DNA of 64,000 bases from Caulobacter sp. Root343 (GCF_001425745.1 NZ_LMDF01000006.1:994035-1058034); one strand, 5' to 3'. Shown: positions 19,227 to 27,971, counted from the stretch's first letter. Notes: generated from the letters alone by a model not told the origin. Made by a program: numbers and translations.

Positions 19227-20432
19227 CTACTGGTGGTCCAGGAGGCCGAGGACGCGCTTGGCCACGACGTTGAGGTTCACCTCGCTGGTGCCGCCCTCGA
19301 TCGAGTTGCCCTTGGCGCGCAGCATGGCGCGCGGCGCGGCCAGTTCCTCGGCGCTGAAGCCTTCGCCCTGCCAGCCCAGGCCTTGCAGGCCCAGGGCCTC
19401 GACCAGCAGTTCGGTGCGATCCTGGTTCATCTTGGCGGCCGCGTACTTGATGATCGAGACGGCGGCGCTGGGTCCCGAGCCCTGCTTGGACTCCGCCTCG
19501 GCCCGGCGCACGGTCAGCATGAAGGCGTGGGCGTCCATCGAATGGGCGGCGAGGCGCGCCCGGAAGTCGCCGTCGGCGATCCGGCCTTCGCTGTCGACGC
19601 CGATCTCCGTCTTGGCCGCCTCGACCGGGCTGAGGCCGCCCCCGCCGCCGAAGCCCGAAGCGCTGATGTTCTGGCGTTCGTACTGGAGCAGGCGCTTGGC
19701 GATGTCCCAGCCGCCGTTCAGCTTGCCGACCAGCTGGTCCTTGGGAACCTTCACATTGTCGAAGAAGGTCTCGCAGAAGGGCGACGAGCCGCTGATCAGC
19801 TTGATCGGCCGCGCCTCGACGCCGGGCGAGGTCATGTCGAACAGCACGAACGAGATGCCTTCGTGCTTCTTCGCGGTATCGGTGCGCACCAGGCAGAAGA
19901 TCCAGTCGGCTTGGTCGGCGTAGCTGGTCCAGACCTTCTGGCCGTTGATCAGGTAGTGGTCGCCCTTATCCTCACACTTGGTCTGCAAGGCGGCGAGGTC
20001 GGAGCCCGCGCCCGGTTCGCTGTAGCCCTGGCACCAGCGGGTCTCGCCGCGCACGATGGCGGGCAGGAAGCGCTGCTTCTGTTCCTCGGTGGCGTATTCC
20101 AGCAGCACGGGACCCAGCATCCAGATCCCGAAGCTCATCAGGGCCGGGCGAGCCTTCAGCCGGCGCAGCTCTTGCTCCAGCACCTTGTTCTGGGCCTTGG
20201 AAAGGCCGCCGCCGCCGTATTCCGCGGGCCACATCGGCGCGGTCCAGCCCTTCTGCGCCATCCGGTCCAGCCACAGCTTGGCGTCGGGGTTCTTCCAGAC
20301 CATCTTGCGGCCGCCCCACGGCGCCTCGTCCTCGCCCATGGGCGCGTTCAGAGATGGCGGATAGTTGGCCTCGAGCCAGGCGCGGGTCTCGGCGCGAAAG
20401 GCGTCGAGTTCGGAAGCCCCGAAGTCGGCCAT
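19227..20432 (-). CDS. Acyl-CoA dehydrogenase (first gene of operon)
   Basis: A 401-residue acyl-CoA dehydrogenase with the FAD/substrate segment RWCQGYSEPGAGSDLAALQT. The HYLINGQKVWTSYADQADWI middle-domain motif follows, and the C-terminus has GGTSEVNLNVVAKRVLGL. It probably oxidises an acyl-CoA to the enoyl-CoA using electron-transfer flavoprotein. It is the first gene of a three-gene minus-strand operon. A TetR-type operator-like palindrome is about 70 bases upstream. Adjacent paired dehydrogenases of unequal conservation recall the heteromeric enzymes known from sterol side-chain degradation; the substrate here is unknown. Confidence 0.9.
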   Translation of the reverse strand: MADFGASELDAFRAETRAWLEANYPPSLNAPMGEDEAPWGGRKMVWKNPDAKLWLDRMAQKGWTAPMWPAEYGGGGLSKAQNKVLEQELRRLKARPALMSFGIWMLGPVLLEYATEEQKQRFLPAIVRGETRWCQGYSEPGAGSDLAALQTKCEDKGDHYLINGQKVWTSYADQADWIFCLVRTDTAKKHEGISFVLFDMTSPGVEARPIKLISGSSPFCETFFDNVKVPKDQLVGKLNGGWDIAKRLLQYERQNISASGFGGGGGLSPVEAAKTEIGVDSEGRIADGDFRARLAAHSMDAHAFMLTVRRAEAESKQGSGPSAAVSIIKYAAAKMNQDRTELLVEALGLQGLGWQGEGFSAEELAAPRAMLRAKGNSIEGGTSEVNLNVVAKRVLGLLDHQ

Positions 20433-20501
20433 CGTCTCATCTCCCTAACGGACGGTCTTTCAGGGCACAGTACGCCAGGCGGCGGCGTCGGCAAGTCGAT
20501 T

Positions 20502-20515
20502 CAAACGGACGTTCG
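20502..20515. promoter_or_regulatory. TetR-type operator-like palindrome upstream of the dehydrogenase operon
   Basis: CAAACGGACGTTCG (6+2+6; core AAACG-NN-CGTT) lies in the divergent region between the acyl-CoA dehydrogenase operon (minus) and the MprF-like gene (plus). The same core is found at 62976-62989 upstream of the CurA-type reductase. AAACG-NN-CGTTT palindromes are of the kind bound by TetR-family fatty-acid regulators. Confidence 0.55.
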
Positions 20516-20603
20516 CTTCTTGGCCCGCGACCACTTGGGGGTTTGCGCGGTATAGGGGGACCGCTGCTGGATCCCGCGAGGGATTCGTCCTTTCGGGATC
20601 TGG

Positions 20604-22256
20604 ATGTCCTCGACAGTTTTCAGGCCCGCGGCCCTGGCCATCGCCCCGACCTTGGCGGCGATCCTGGCCGCTTCGGCCGGAGTGATGCTGCTGGCCTCGG
20701 GCGCGACTCCCTCCGAGCCGACCCGCTTCCTGCTGTTGCTGGCCTTCGCGCCGGACCTGCTGATCGAGATCAGCCACTTCTTCTCGTCAATCCTGGGCCT
20801 GGTTCTGCTGCTGCTGGCCTTTGGTCTGCGCGCGCGGCTGGGCGCGGCCTGGTGGGCGGCGCTGATCGTGCTGGCCGCCTCGGCCGTGCTGGCGATCTTC
20901 AAGGGCCTGAACTGGGAGGAGACGGCGATGCTGTCGGTCTGCTTCCTGGGCATCGTTCCGTTCCACGAGGCGTTCCCGCGCAAGGCGGCCCTGACCAAGA
21001 TGGAGATCACGCCCGGCTGGCTGCTGTCGGCGGGAGCGGCGGTGGCCGGAGCGGGCCTGCTGGGCTGGTGGTCGTTCAACCACACCGAATTCGCCGACAA
21101 GTCCTGGATCCGGGTGCTGCAGGACCATGACGAGGCCGCCCGCGCCATCCGCTCGTCGGTGGCCGCGGCCATCGTCCTGCTGGCCGTCGGCGTCTGGCGC
21201 CTGGTCGCCACCGCGGCGACCCCGCCCGTGGTCGACGACACCGATCCGGACTTCGACCGCGTCCGGGCCATCCTGGCCAAGGCCGAGGACGCCGAGCCCA
21301 GCGCCAACCTGGCCCTGCTGGGCGACAAGCGCTTCCTGTTCTCGGCCTCGGGCGAGAGCTTTCTGATGTTCGGCGTGCGCGGTCGCTCGTGGATCGCGCT
21401 CGGGCCGCCGGTCGGTCGGCACGACGAGCGGATGGAGCTGTTCTGGCGCTTCCGCGAGCTGGCTGACGCCCACGCGGCCCGCGCGGCCTTCTACGGCCTG
21501 GGTCCCGAGGATCTGCCCGATACGGTCGACCTGGGTCTGGCCATCCAGAAGACCGGCGAGAGCGCCGCCGTGCCGCTGGAGGCCTTCAGCCTGGTCGGCC
21601 GCCGTCGCGAGGTCCTGCGTCGCAACTGGCGCAAGGCCGGGGAGGGCGGGGCGGCTTTCGAGGTCCTGCCCGTCGGGGCGGCCGTGGCGATCATGAACGA
21701 GTTGAAGGCGATCTCCGACTCCTGGCTGGGCCACCACGCCGGCGGCGAGAAGAGCTTCTCGATGGGCGGCTTCGACCCGCGCTATGTGGCGGAGTTCCCG
21801 GTCGCGGTGGTGCGGGGCGACGAAGGCAAGATCGTCGCCTTCGCCACGCTGTGGACCACGTCCTCGAAGACGGCGTTCTCGATGGACCTGATGCGCTATT
21901 CCGACGAGGCCCCCAAGAACGTCATGGACTACCTGTTCGTCGAACTCCTGCAGTGGGGCAAGGACGAGGGTTATCAGGCGTTCGAGTTCGGCGTCGCGCC
22001 GCTGGCCGGCCTGCAGGACCGTCCCCTGGCTCCCATCATGTCGCGGGTGGGCCGGCTGCTCTACGAGCGCGGCGAGGAAATCTACAATTTCCAGGGCGTG
22101 AGGCGGTACAAGGACAAGTACGACCCCGTTTGGCAGCCGCGCTACATTGCCGCGCCCCAGAAGTGGGCCATCCCTTTTCTGCTCGCCGACATCGGTCTGC
22201 TGTCCTCCGGCGGGGTCTCGGGGCTCGCGAAACGGCCGAAGAAGGCCTCCAGCTAG
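20604..22256 (+). CDS. MprF C-terminal-like (DUF2156) membrane protein lacking the full flippase domain
   Basis: A 550-residue protein. About five or six transmembrane helices lie in residues 5-205. A cytoplasmic GNAT-like DUF2156 domain (about 225-535) includes KRFLFSASGESFLMFGVRGR, the WIALGPPVG segment, SLVGRRREVLRRNWRKA and the FEFGVAPLAGLQDRPLAP ending. In MprF/LpiA this domain transfers lysine or alanine from aminoacyl-tRNA to phosphatidylglycerol. Full MprF proteins are about 850 residues with 14 helices; here the first eight or so helices of the lipid flippase are missing. An exact lipid product cannot be given. Transcribed divergently from the dehydrogenase operon. Confidence 0.82.
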   Translation: MSSTVFRPAALAIAPTLAAILAASAGVMLLASGATPSEPTRFLLLLAFAPDLLIEISHFFSSILGLVLLLLAFGLRARLGAAWWAALIVLAASAVLAIFKGLNWEETAMLSVCFLGIVPFHEAFPRKAALTKMEITPGWLLSAGAAVAGAGLLGWWSFNHTEFADKSWIRVLQDHDEAARAIRSSVAAAIVLLAVGVWRLVATAATPPVVDDTDPDFDRVRAILAKAEDAEPSANLALLGDKRFLFSASGESFLMFGVRGRSWIALGPPVGRHDERMELFWRFRELADAHAARAAFYGLGPEDLPDTVDLGLAIQKTGESAAVPLEAFSLVGRRREVLRRNWRKAGEGGAAFEVLPVGAAVAIMNELKAISDSWLGHHAGGEKSFSMGGFDPRYVAEFPVAVVRGDEGKIVAFATLWTTSSKTAFSMDLMRYSDEAPKNVMDYLFVELLQWGKDEGYQAFEFGVAPLAGLQDRPLAPIMSRVGRLLYERGEEIYNFQGVRRYKDKYDPVWQPRYIAAPQKWAIPFLLADIGLLSSGGVSGLAKRPKKASS

Positions 22257-22263
22257 CCGCGAC

Positions 22264-22479
22264 CTAGTAGCGCGGCTGACCGCCGGTCTCGACACCCAGG
22301 AGGTTGATCAGGTGCACGATCATCAGCATCAGTCCGACCACGCAGACCATCATCAGCGGGCGCCACGGAACCATGCGCGGGCCCTTTAAGACATTGATCG
22401 GGCGCGCGCCGAACCAGCCGCAGACGACGGCGAGGATTAGAAACGTGACCGTCAGGGCGATGGTGAAGGCAAGGTCCAT
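22264..22479 (-). CDS. Small two-helix membrane protein
   Basis: A 71-residue protein with two hydrophobic helices (about residues 4-23 and 42-62) joined by a basic loop containing GARPINVLKGPRMVPWRPLM. Amphipathic spacing and regular codon bias suggest a real gene. It converges with the MprF-like gene with 7 bases between the stops. Function unknown; no family recognised with confidence. Confidence 0.6.
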   Translation of the reverse strand: MDLAFTIALTVTFLILAVVCGWFGARPINVLKGPRMVPWRPLMMVCVVGLMLMIVHLINLLGVETGGQPRY

Positions 22480-22516
22480 GCCGGCTTCTAGGCCTGCGAC
22501 AATCCGCCTGGCAAAT

Positions 22517-22534
22517 GGTTAACCCGCGTTAACC
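22517..22534. promoter_or_regulatory. CtrA-box-like inverted repeat upstream of podJ
   Basis: GGTTAACCCGCGTTAACC holds two TTAA half-sites separated by 6 bases. The CtrA consensus is TTAA-N7-TTAA(C), so the spacing is one base short; the second half-site continues with the preferred C (TTAACC). It lies about 155 bases before the podJ start and also close to the small divergent gene. Confidence 0.5.
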
Positions 22535-22558
22535 CTCTTGCTTTTGAAGCGCGCTACA

Positions 22559-22685
22559 GAATCTTGGGACTCCGTTCCGATTCCTCCACAGTGAATCGTA
22601 CAGGCGCTACATCTAGCGTTTTGGTCGCGTTTACACCCCAGGAATCGGTGACTAGCGTTTTCCTCAGATGCGAGGAGATCGATTC
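22559..22685. promoter_or_regulatory. podJ promoter region with six GANTC methylation sites
   Basis: GANTC occurs at 22559, 22568, 22579, 22593, 22642 and 22681, six sites in 127 bp. GCTACATC at 22606-22613 matches the Caulobacter sigma-73 -10 consensus GCTANAWC. CTAGCGTTTT is repeated at 22613-22622 and 22652-22661. TCCTCCACA at 22582-22590 is a weak (7/9) match to a DnaA box. GANTC is the CcrM target, and hemimethylation after replication is known to recruit GcrA. Confidence 0.75.
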
Positions 22686-22688
22686 GCA

Positions 22689-25619
22689 ATGACTGCGGCG
22701 TCGCCATGGAGCGTAAAGGGGATCGACCCCAAGGCACGGGAGGTCGCCAAGGACCTCGCGCGTCGCTCCGGCATGACTCTGGGCGAATGGCTCAATCGAA
22801 TGATCATCGAAGGCGATGGTCTGGGTTCGGACCAGCAAACTGGCTCCGAGGGCGCGCCGAACCGCGCCTATCTCGAGATCGTCAAGGACGATGCTCCCCC
22901 GCGTATAGAAATCGCCGAACATCCGGCGGACGAGGTTGGCCGCGTGGCCGTGGCCCTGGACCGCCTGACCCAACGCATCGAGGCCGCCGAGGGCCGCAGC
23001 GCCGCCGCCATTTCGGGCATCGACCACTCGGTCCGCGACGCGCTCACGCGATTGGGACAATCGGAGCGTGAACAGATCGCCGTCGCCGCTCGTTTCGAAG
23101 GCGCTGTGGACGAGCTTAAGACTGAGCAGGCCCGCGCCATCGAGCGTGTGCGCCGCATCGAGACCGAAGCGGCTGGGCCGCGTTCGGCGGAAGCTCTGCG
23201 CGCCCTGGAAGGCGCCTTGGGCAAGGTCGCCAGCCACCTCTATGACGGCGAGGCCCGCACCCGCGAGGCGATCGCCGCGCTGGAAGCCCGCATCAACGAA
23301 CAATCGGCGACCCCGGCGGCCGCCCCGCAGGATCCCGCCGCCCTGGTCGACGCCGTCGTGGCGCGGCTAGGCGAACGCCTCGAAGCCGCCGAGACCCGCA
23401 CCAGCGAGGCCCTGCGCGAGCTCGGCTCGTCGTTCTCGGCCCTGGACCAGCGCCTGGGCGCCGTCGAAGGCGCCAATCCCGCCGCCGGCGTGCAGGAACG
23501 CCTGGACAGCCTGGCCGCCGACCTGGCCCAGCGCATGGAAGCCGCGCGCGTCGAGATGGCCGCCAAACTGCGCGAAAGCGCCGATGGCCGCTTCGACCGC
23601 ATGGAGCGCAAGCTCGGCGAAATGGCCGCCCACGTTCAGGCCGCCGAGCAACGCTCGGCCCAGGCCATCGAGCGCATGGGCCGCGAGGTCGTCGGCGTCG
23701 CCGACGCCTTCAATCGTCGAGTCCACGCCGCCGAGAGCCGCAACGCCGCCGCCATCGAGCAGGTCGGGGGAGAGGTCGCCCGCATCGCCGCCACCGTCGA
23801 GCACAAGCTGAACCGCGCCGACAGCGTCCAGGCTCAGGCTCTGGAAAAACTGGGCGGCGAGATCGCCCGCATCACCGAGAAGCTGGCCGAACGCATCGGC
23901 AGCGCCGAGCGCCGCAACGCCCTGGCCATCGATGATGTCGGCGAGCAGGTGGCTCGCGTCACCGAACGCCTGAACCAGCGCCACGAACGCTCCAGCCAGG
24001 AGCTGGTCGACCGCATCCGCCAAAGTGAGGAGCGCACGCTCCGCATGCTGGAGGAAGCGCGCGAGAAGATCGACACCCGCCTGCACGACGCCCAGCGCAA
24101 GCTGGAGACGCCGCCGGCGGCTGCTCCGGCTCCCGCGCCGGTCCGCGCCGCGCCGCCGCCCGTTTCGCCGTTCGAAGACAGCTATTTCGGCCAATCCGCA
24201 TCGTTCAGCGGTCACGACGCGCACGACGAGGACGATGTCTTCGACGCGCCGCCGCCGGCGCCGTCGCGCGCCCCGGCCTTCGAGGTCGCCGAGTTCCCGG
24301 CCGAAGAGCCGGAAGAGCCTGGCTTCGCCCATGACGACTACGCGATCGCCGACGGCTTCGAGCCGGAAGCGCCGCGCTACGAGGTCGAGCCCGAGGTTTC
24401 CGACTTCGCCCCGGCCGAACCGCCGCGCCCGCTGTCGACCCGCGACATCATCGAACAGGCCCGCGCCGCCGCGCGCGCCGCCGCCGCCGCCGACGCCAAG
24501 GGCGTTGGCAAGGCCAAGCCGGAAAAGAAGGCCAAGGGCGAGAAGTCCGGTTCGCTGTTCAGCGGCTTCGGCGGTTTCTCCGCCAAGAAGCAAAAGCGCC
24601 GTCTAGGCGCGACCGTGGCCACCGCCATCACCGTGTTCGGCGCCGCCGGTGCCCTGGGCGCGGGCGTGGGCGGCCTGCTGCTGCTCAACACCGATGGTTC
24701 GGGCGCCGCGCCCAGCCGCGTGGCCGCCGCCATCGCCGGTCGCAAGGCCGACGTCGAGGTCTCCCGTCCCGAAGCCGACACCACCCCGGGCTTGCCGCGC
24801 GCCGCCGTCGCCCTGACGGCCGGCCAGGCGACGCCAGTCGATGCCGTGACCCCGGCCCAGCCCGCCGACAACGCCAAGGCGCTGTTCGAGGACGGCGTCC
24901 GCAAGATCGAGACCGGCGACCGCTCGGGCCTCGACGCTTTGAAACAAGCCGCCAACGGGGGCTATCCCGCCGCTCAATTCTATCTCTCGAAGATGTACGA
25001 GAGCGGCAAGGGCGTGAAGCAGGACATGCCCGAGGCCCGCCGCTGGAGTGAGCGCGCGGCCAATGGCGGCGACGCCCGCGCCATGCACAACCTGGCGCTC
25101 TACTATTTCAAGGGCGAGGGCGGTCCGCGCAACGTGACCACCGCCGCCACCTGGTTCCGCAAGGCCGCCGACCTCGGCCTGGTCGACAGTCAGTTCAACC
25201 TGGCCCAGCTCTATGAAGGCGGCTTCGGCGTCAGCCAGAACCCGGCCGAGGCCTACAAGTGGTACGTGATCGCCGGCCGGGCCGGTGACGCCACCGCGCG
25301 CGGTCGCGCCCAGGCCCTGCGCGCCCAACTGACCGCCGAGGCCCAGCAGACCGCCGACCGCTCGGCCCTGGCCTTCCGTCCGCAGACCCAGGTCCAGACG
25401 GCCAGCCTGTCGACCTCGGCCGCCCCGGCCGTCAACGCCAATCTGGGCCTGGCCCAAAAGGTGCTGTCGCAACTGGGCTATTACCAAGGTCCGCGCGACG
25501 GCGTCGCTTCGCCGGCCCTGCGGATGGCCATCGCCGCCTACCAACGCGACCAGGGCCTGCCGGCCTCGGGCGCCATGGACGGCGAGACTCTGAACAAGCT
25601 TTCGGTCTACGCGCGGTAA
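22689..25619 (+). CDS. podJ: Polar organelle development protein PodJ
   Basis: PodJ is the polar scaffold needed for pili, holdfast and the flagellar-pole PleC signalling in Caulobacter. The 976-residue protein has the expected order. A conserved N-terminus (MTAASPWSVKGIDPKAREVA) is followed by long coiled coil at about 60-480 and a Pro/acidic linker at about 480-590. One transmembrane helix lies near 640-662. The periplasmic part has three Sel1 repeats (about 740-860, AAQFYLSKMYESGKGVKQD and kin) and a C-terminal peptidoglycan-binding domain (last 60 residues, LSQLGYYQGPRDGVASPALR). The open frame starts at 22668; ATG 22689 with GAGGAG upstream matches the known protein start. Confidence 0.93.
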   Translation: MTAASPWSVKGIDPKAREVAKDLARRSGMTLGEWLNRMIIEGDGLGSDQQTGSEGAPNRAYLEIVKDDAPPRIEIAEHPADEVGRVAVALDRLTQRIEAAEGRSAAAISGIDHSVRDALTRLGQSEREQIAVAARFEGAVDELKTEQARAIERVRRIETEAAGPRSAEALRALEGALGKVASHLYDGEARTREAIAALEARINEQSATPAAAPQDPAALVDAVVARLGERLEAAETRTSEALRELGSSFSALDQRLGAVEGANPAAGVQERLDSLAADLAQRMEAARVEMAAKLRESADGRFDRMERKLGEMAAHVQAAEQRSAQAIERMGREVVGVADAFNRRVHAAESRNAAAIEQVGGEVARIAATVEHKLNRADSVQAQALEKLGGEIARITEKLAERIGSAERRNALAIDDVGEQVARVTERLNQRHERSSQELVDRIRQSEERTLRMLEEAREKIDTRLHDAQRKLETPPAAAPAPAPVRAAPPPVSPFEDSYFGQSASFSGHDAHDEDDVFDAPPPAPSRAPAFEVAEFPAEEPEEPGFAHDDYAIADGFEPEAPRYEVEPEVSDFAPAEPPRPLSTRDIIEQARAAARAAAAADAKGVGKAKPEKKAKGEKSGSLFSGFGGFSAKKQKRRLGATVATAITVFGAAGALGAGVGGLLLLNTDGSGAAPSRVAAAIAGRKADVEVSRPEADTTPGLPRAAVALTAGQATPVDAVTPAQPADNAKALFEDGVRKIETGDRSGLDALKQAANGGYPAAQFYLSKMYESGKGVKQDMPEARRWSERAANGGDARAMHNLALYYFKGEGGPRNVTTAATWFRKAADLGLVDSQFNLAQLYEGGFGVSQNPAEAYKWYVIAGRAGDATARGRAQALRAQLTAEAQQTADRSALAFRPQTQVQTASLSTSAAPAVNANLGLAQKVLSQLGYYQGPRDGVASPALRMAIAAYQRDQGLPASGAMDGETLNKLSVYAR

Positions 25620-25623
25620 ACTT

Positions 25624-25735
25624 TCTCCTCCCCTTCGGGGGGAGGTGGCCCAGAGGGCCGGGAGGGGGTAGCACGGCGCTGGCCGAGAAACCCCCTCAGT
25701 CGCTCCGCGACAGCTCCCCCGCGACGCGGTGGAGC
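25624..25735. repeat. GC-rich palindromic intergenic repeat after podJ
   Basis: CCTCCCC-TTC-GGGGGGAGG forms a hairpin at 25627-25645. It is followed by GGAGGGGGT (25661-25669), which can pair with ACCCCCTC (25690-25697), then CAGTCGCTCCGCGACAG. This compound palindrome resembles dispersed intergenic elements common in Caulobacterales and may also end the podJ transcript. Confidence 0.65.
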
Positions 25736-25809
25736 ATCTACCGCGTTGACCCCCGGGGTCTCACCCGGCAATCAGGGATATCCCTGACGCCGCGAAGGCC
25801 GCGCGAGCT

Positions 25810-26733
25810 TTGCACTTCTACCTTCCCATCGCCGAGGTGTCGGTGAACGCGCTGGTGCTGGTCGCGCTGGGCGGGCTCGTGGGCTTTATTTCGGGGCTGT
25901 TCGGCATCGGCGGAGGCTTCCTGATGACGCCGGTGCTGGTGTTCATGGGCATCCCGCCGGTCGTGGCCGTGGCCAGCGAGGCCAATCACGTCGCCGCGTC
26001 GTCGGTCTCCAGCGTCATCGCCTATAGCAAGAAGCGCGTGGTCGACTTCCGCATGGGCGCGGTCCTGGCCAGCGGCGGGGCGATCGGCTCGTTCGCCGGC
26101 GTCGAGGTGTTCCGCTGGCTGCGCCTGATCGGCCAGGCCGATTTCGCCGTCTCGGTCTCGTACCTGGTGTTCCTGGGCGTGATCGGCGGGTTGATGCTGA
26201 CGGAATCGGTCGGAGCGATCCTGCGCCGTCGCAGCGGTCAGCCGCCCAAGCCCCGCCGCGACCGCCGGCCGCTGCTGCTGTACGCCCTGCCGCTCAAGGT
26301 GCGGTTTCCGCGTTCACGCCTCTATATCAGCGTCATTCCCCCGATCCTGCTGGGCGTTTTCGTCGGGATCCTGTCGGCGGTGATGGGCGTAGGCGGCGGC
26401 TTCATCCTGGTGCCGGCCATGATCTATCTGCTGCGGATGCCCGCGCCGGTGGTGGTGGGCACCAGCCTGTTCCAGATCGTCATCACCACCTCGCTGACCA
26501 GCGTGCTGCAGGCCGGCCGCAACCAGACGGTCGACATCGTGCTGGCGACCCTGCTGCTGATCGGCGGCGTGATCGGGGCCCAGCTGGGCGCGCGCGCCTC
26601 GGGCCGCTTCCGCGCCGAGGAGCTGCGGGCGCTGCTGGCCCTGCTGGTGCTGCTCGTCGGTCTGCGCATGGGCGCGGGCCTGTTCCTGAAACCCGAGGAA
26701 GCGTTCGTGCTGATGACGGGGACGGTGCGATGA
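25810..26733 (+). CDS. Sulfite exporter TauE/SafE family membrane protein
   Basis: A 307-residue multi-pass membrane protein with the duplicated TauE/DUF81 motif. The first copy is GGLVGFISGLFGIGGGFLMT near residue 20; the second is GILSAVMGVGGGFILVPAMI near residue 185. It has about eight helices in two halves joined by a basic loop (RRRSGQPPKPRRDRR). The start is TTG at 25810; no ATG gives the full first helix. It probably moves an organic or inorganic sulfur anion across the inner membrane. Its stop overlaps the start of the TIGR02186 gene, a common partner. Confidence 0.85.
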   Translation: MHFYLPIAEVSVNALVLVALGGLVGFISGLFGIGGGFLMTPVLVFMGIPPVVAVASEANHVAASSVSSVIAYSKKRVVDFRMGAVLASGGAIGSFAGVEVFRWLRLIGQADFAVSVSYLVFLGVIGGLMLTESVGAILRRRSGQPPKPRRDRRPLLLYALPLKVRFPRSRLYISVIPPILLGVFVGILSAVMGVGGGFILVPAMIYLLRMPAPVVVGTSLFQIVITTSLTSVLQAGRNQTVDIVLATLLLIGGVIGAQLGARASGRFRAEELRALLALLVLLVGLRMGAGLFLKPEEAFVLMTGTVR

Positions 26734-27506
26734 CCCCGCCCGAGCAAATCCCCGTGGTCCAGGCCCCGCCCGCGCCGGCGATCTCGGCCGCCCTGACCGA
26801 CACCGAGATCCGGGTCAGCTCCGGCTTCCGAGGCGCGCGGATCGTGCTGTACGGCGCGGTCTTCGATCCCAAGGACCGGCCCAGTGACATCGTCGTCATC
26901 GTACGAGGCCCCGAGACCCCGATCCGCATCGCCCGCAAGACCCAGGTCGCGGGCCTGTGGCTGAACAGCCGGCCGGTGGTGTTCCGGGGCGCGCCAGGCT
27001 TCTACCGCGTGGCCTCGACTCGGCCGCTGACCGACATCGCCGGCTTCGCCCCGCTGCGCCACCTGGGCGCGGGCCTGGAGCACCTGGCCATCGCCGCGCC
27101 GCTGGAGCAACGGGTCGAGACGACCTATGGCGTGCGCGATGTCGTGGTCAGCCGCCTGGGCGCCGATTACCTCGACTGGCGGCGCGCCGTGCTGCGCCTG
27201 AAGGAGAGGGCGGGTCTCTACGCGTCCGATCCGCGCGGCGTCCGCTTCGTCGACAAAGGCCTGTTCCGCGCCCAGCTGGACCTGCCCGCCGAGGCCCCGA
27301 TCGGCCATTACACCGCTCGCATCGTGCTGTTCCAGGATGGTAAGCCGGTGTCGATCCGCGACCGCGCCTTGGTGGTCGAGAAGGCGGGCGCCGAGCGGGC
27401 GCTCTACCTGTTCGCGAAAGATCGTCCGTGGACCTATGGGCTCGTGTCGGTAATAGTCGCGCTCGGGGCAGGGTGGGCGGCTTCGGTCGCCTTCCGAAGG
27501 AGTTGA
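26730..27506 (+). CDS. TIGR02186-like membrane-anchored protein
   Basis: A 258-residue protein with a beta-rich domain facing the periplasm (ISAALTDTEIRVSSGFRGAR, then IVLYGAVFDP). One C-terminal transmembrane helix lies at about 236-254 (YGLVSVIVALGAGWAASVAF). The TIGR02186 family is usually encoded beside TauE-type permeases in alphaproteobacteria, as here, where the two genes overlap by 4 bases. It probably works with the permease, but its biochemical role is not known. Confidence 0.78.
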   Translation: MTPPEQIPVVQAPPAPAISAALTDTEIRVSSGFRGARIVLYGAVFDPKDRPSDIVVIVRGPETPIRIARKTQVAGLWLNSRPVVFRGAPGFYRVASTRPLTDIAGFAPLRHLGAGLEHLAIAAPLEQRVETTYGVRDVVVSRLGADYLDWRRAVLRLKERAGLYASDPRGVRFVDKGLFRAQLDLPAEAPIGHYTARIVLFQDGKPVSIRDRALVVEKAGAERALYLFAKDRPWTYGLVSVIVALGAGWAASVAFRRS

Positions 27507-27509
27507 GTC

Positions 27510-27971
27510 ATGAACGAGTCCGCGGCGGGGCGGACGCCGGTGCCACCGGCGGTATGGGTCTTTGGTCTATCGACCCTCATTCCCTTTTTCATCGCATCGG
27601 GGCTGTTCTGCTACGGCCCGGTCGCCATCCAGAAGTCGTCGCTGCTGGGCCTGCTGGCCTATTCGGCCGCGATGGTCTCGTATTTCGGCGGCGTGCGCAC
27701 CGGGTTGGAGATCGAGCATCCCAGCCCGCGCTGGTCGGTGCTGGGCATATCGCTGCTATTCCCGCTGGCTGGATTCGGCCTGCTGCTGGGCGAGCTGAAG
27801 TTCGAACCGGCCTGGCAGCTGTCGGGCTTCCTGCTGGTCTTCCTGCTGCAGTGGGTCTGGGACGTGACCGACCACGACGGCCCGACCTGGCGTCCGCGCA
27901 TGCGCACCCTGATGACGGCCGGCGCGGCCATCTCCCTGGCGTTCTCGCTGGAACAAGCGCTGCACATGTGA
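27510..27971 (+). CDS. DUF3429 family membrane protein
   Basis: A 153-residue protein with about five transmembrane helices. The pattern LLGLLAYSAAMVSYFGGVRT followed by a second half with WVWDVTDHDGPTW matches DUF3429. Starts 3 bases after the previous stop with AAGGAG upstream, so it is third in the operon. Function unknown. Confidence 0.8.
   Translation: MNESAAGRTPVPPAVWVFGLSTLIPFFIASGLFCYGPVAIQKSSLLGLLAYSAAMVSYFGGVRTGLEIEHPSPRWSVLGISLLFPLAGFGLLLGELKFEPAWQLSGFLLVFLLQWVWDVTDHDGPTWRPRMRTLMTAGAAISLAFSLEQALHM

Noticed and set aside
17457-20555. Long plus-strand frames of 391 and 440 codons opposite the dehydrogenase genes
   Set aside because: They are antisense shadows caused by high GC3 codon bias; their composition is Gly/Ala/Arg/His-rich and no domain is visible, while the minus-strand frames carry clear motifs.
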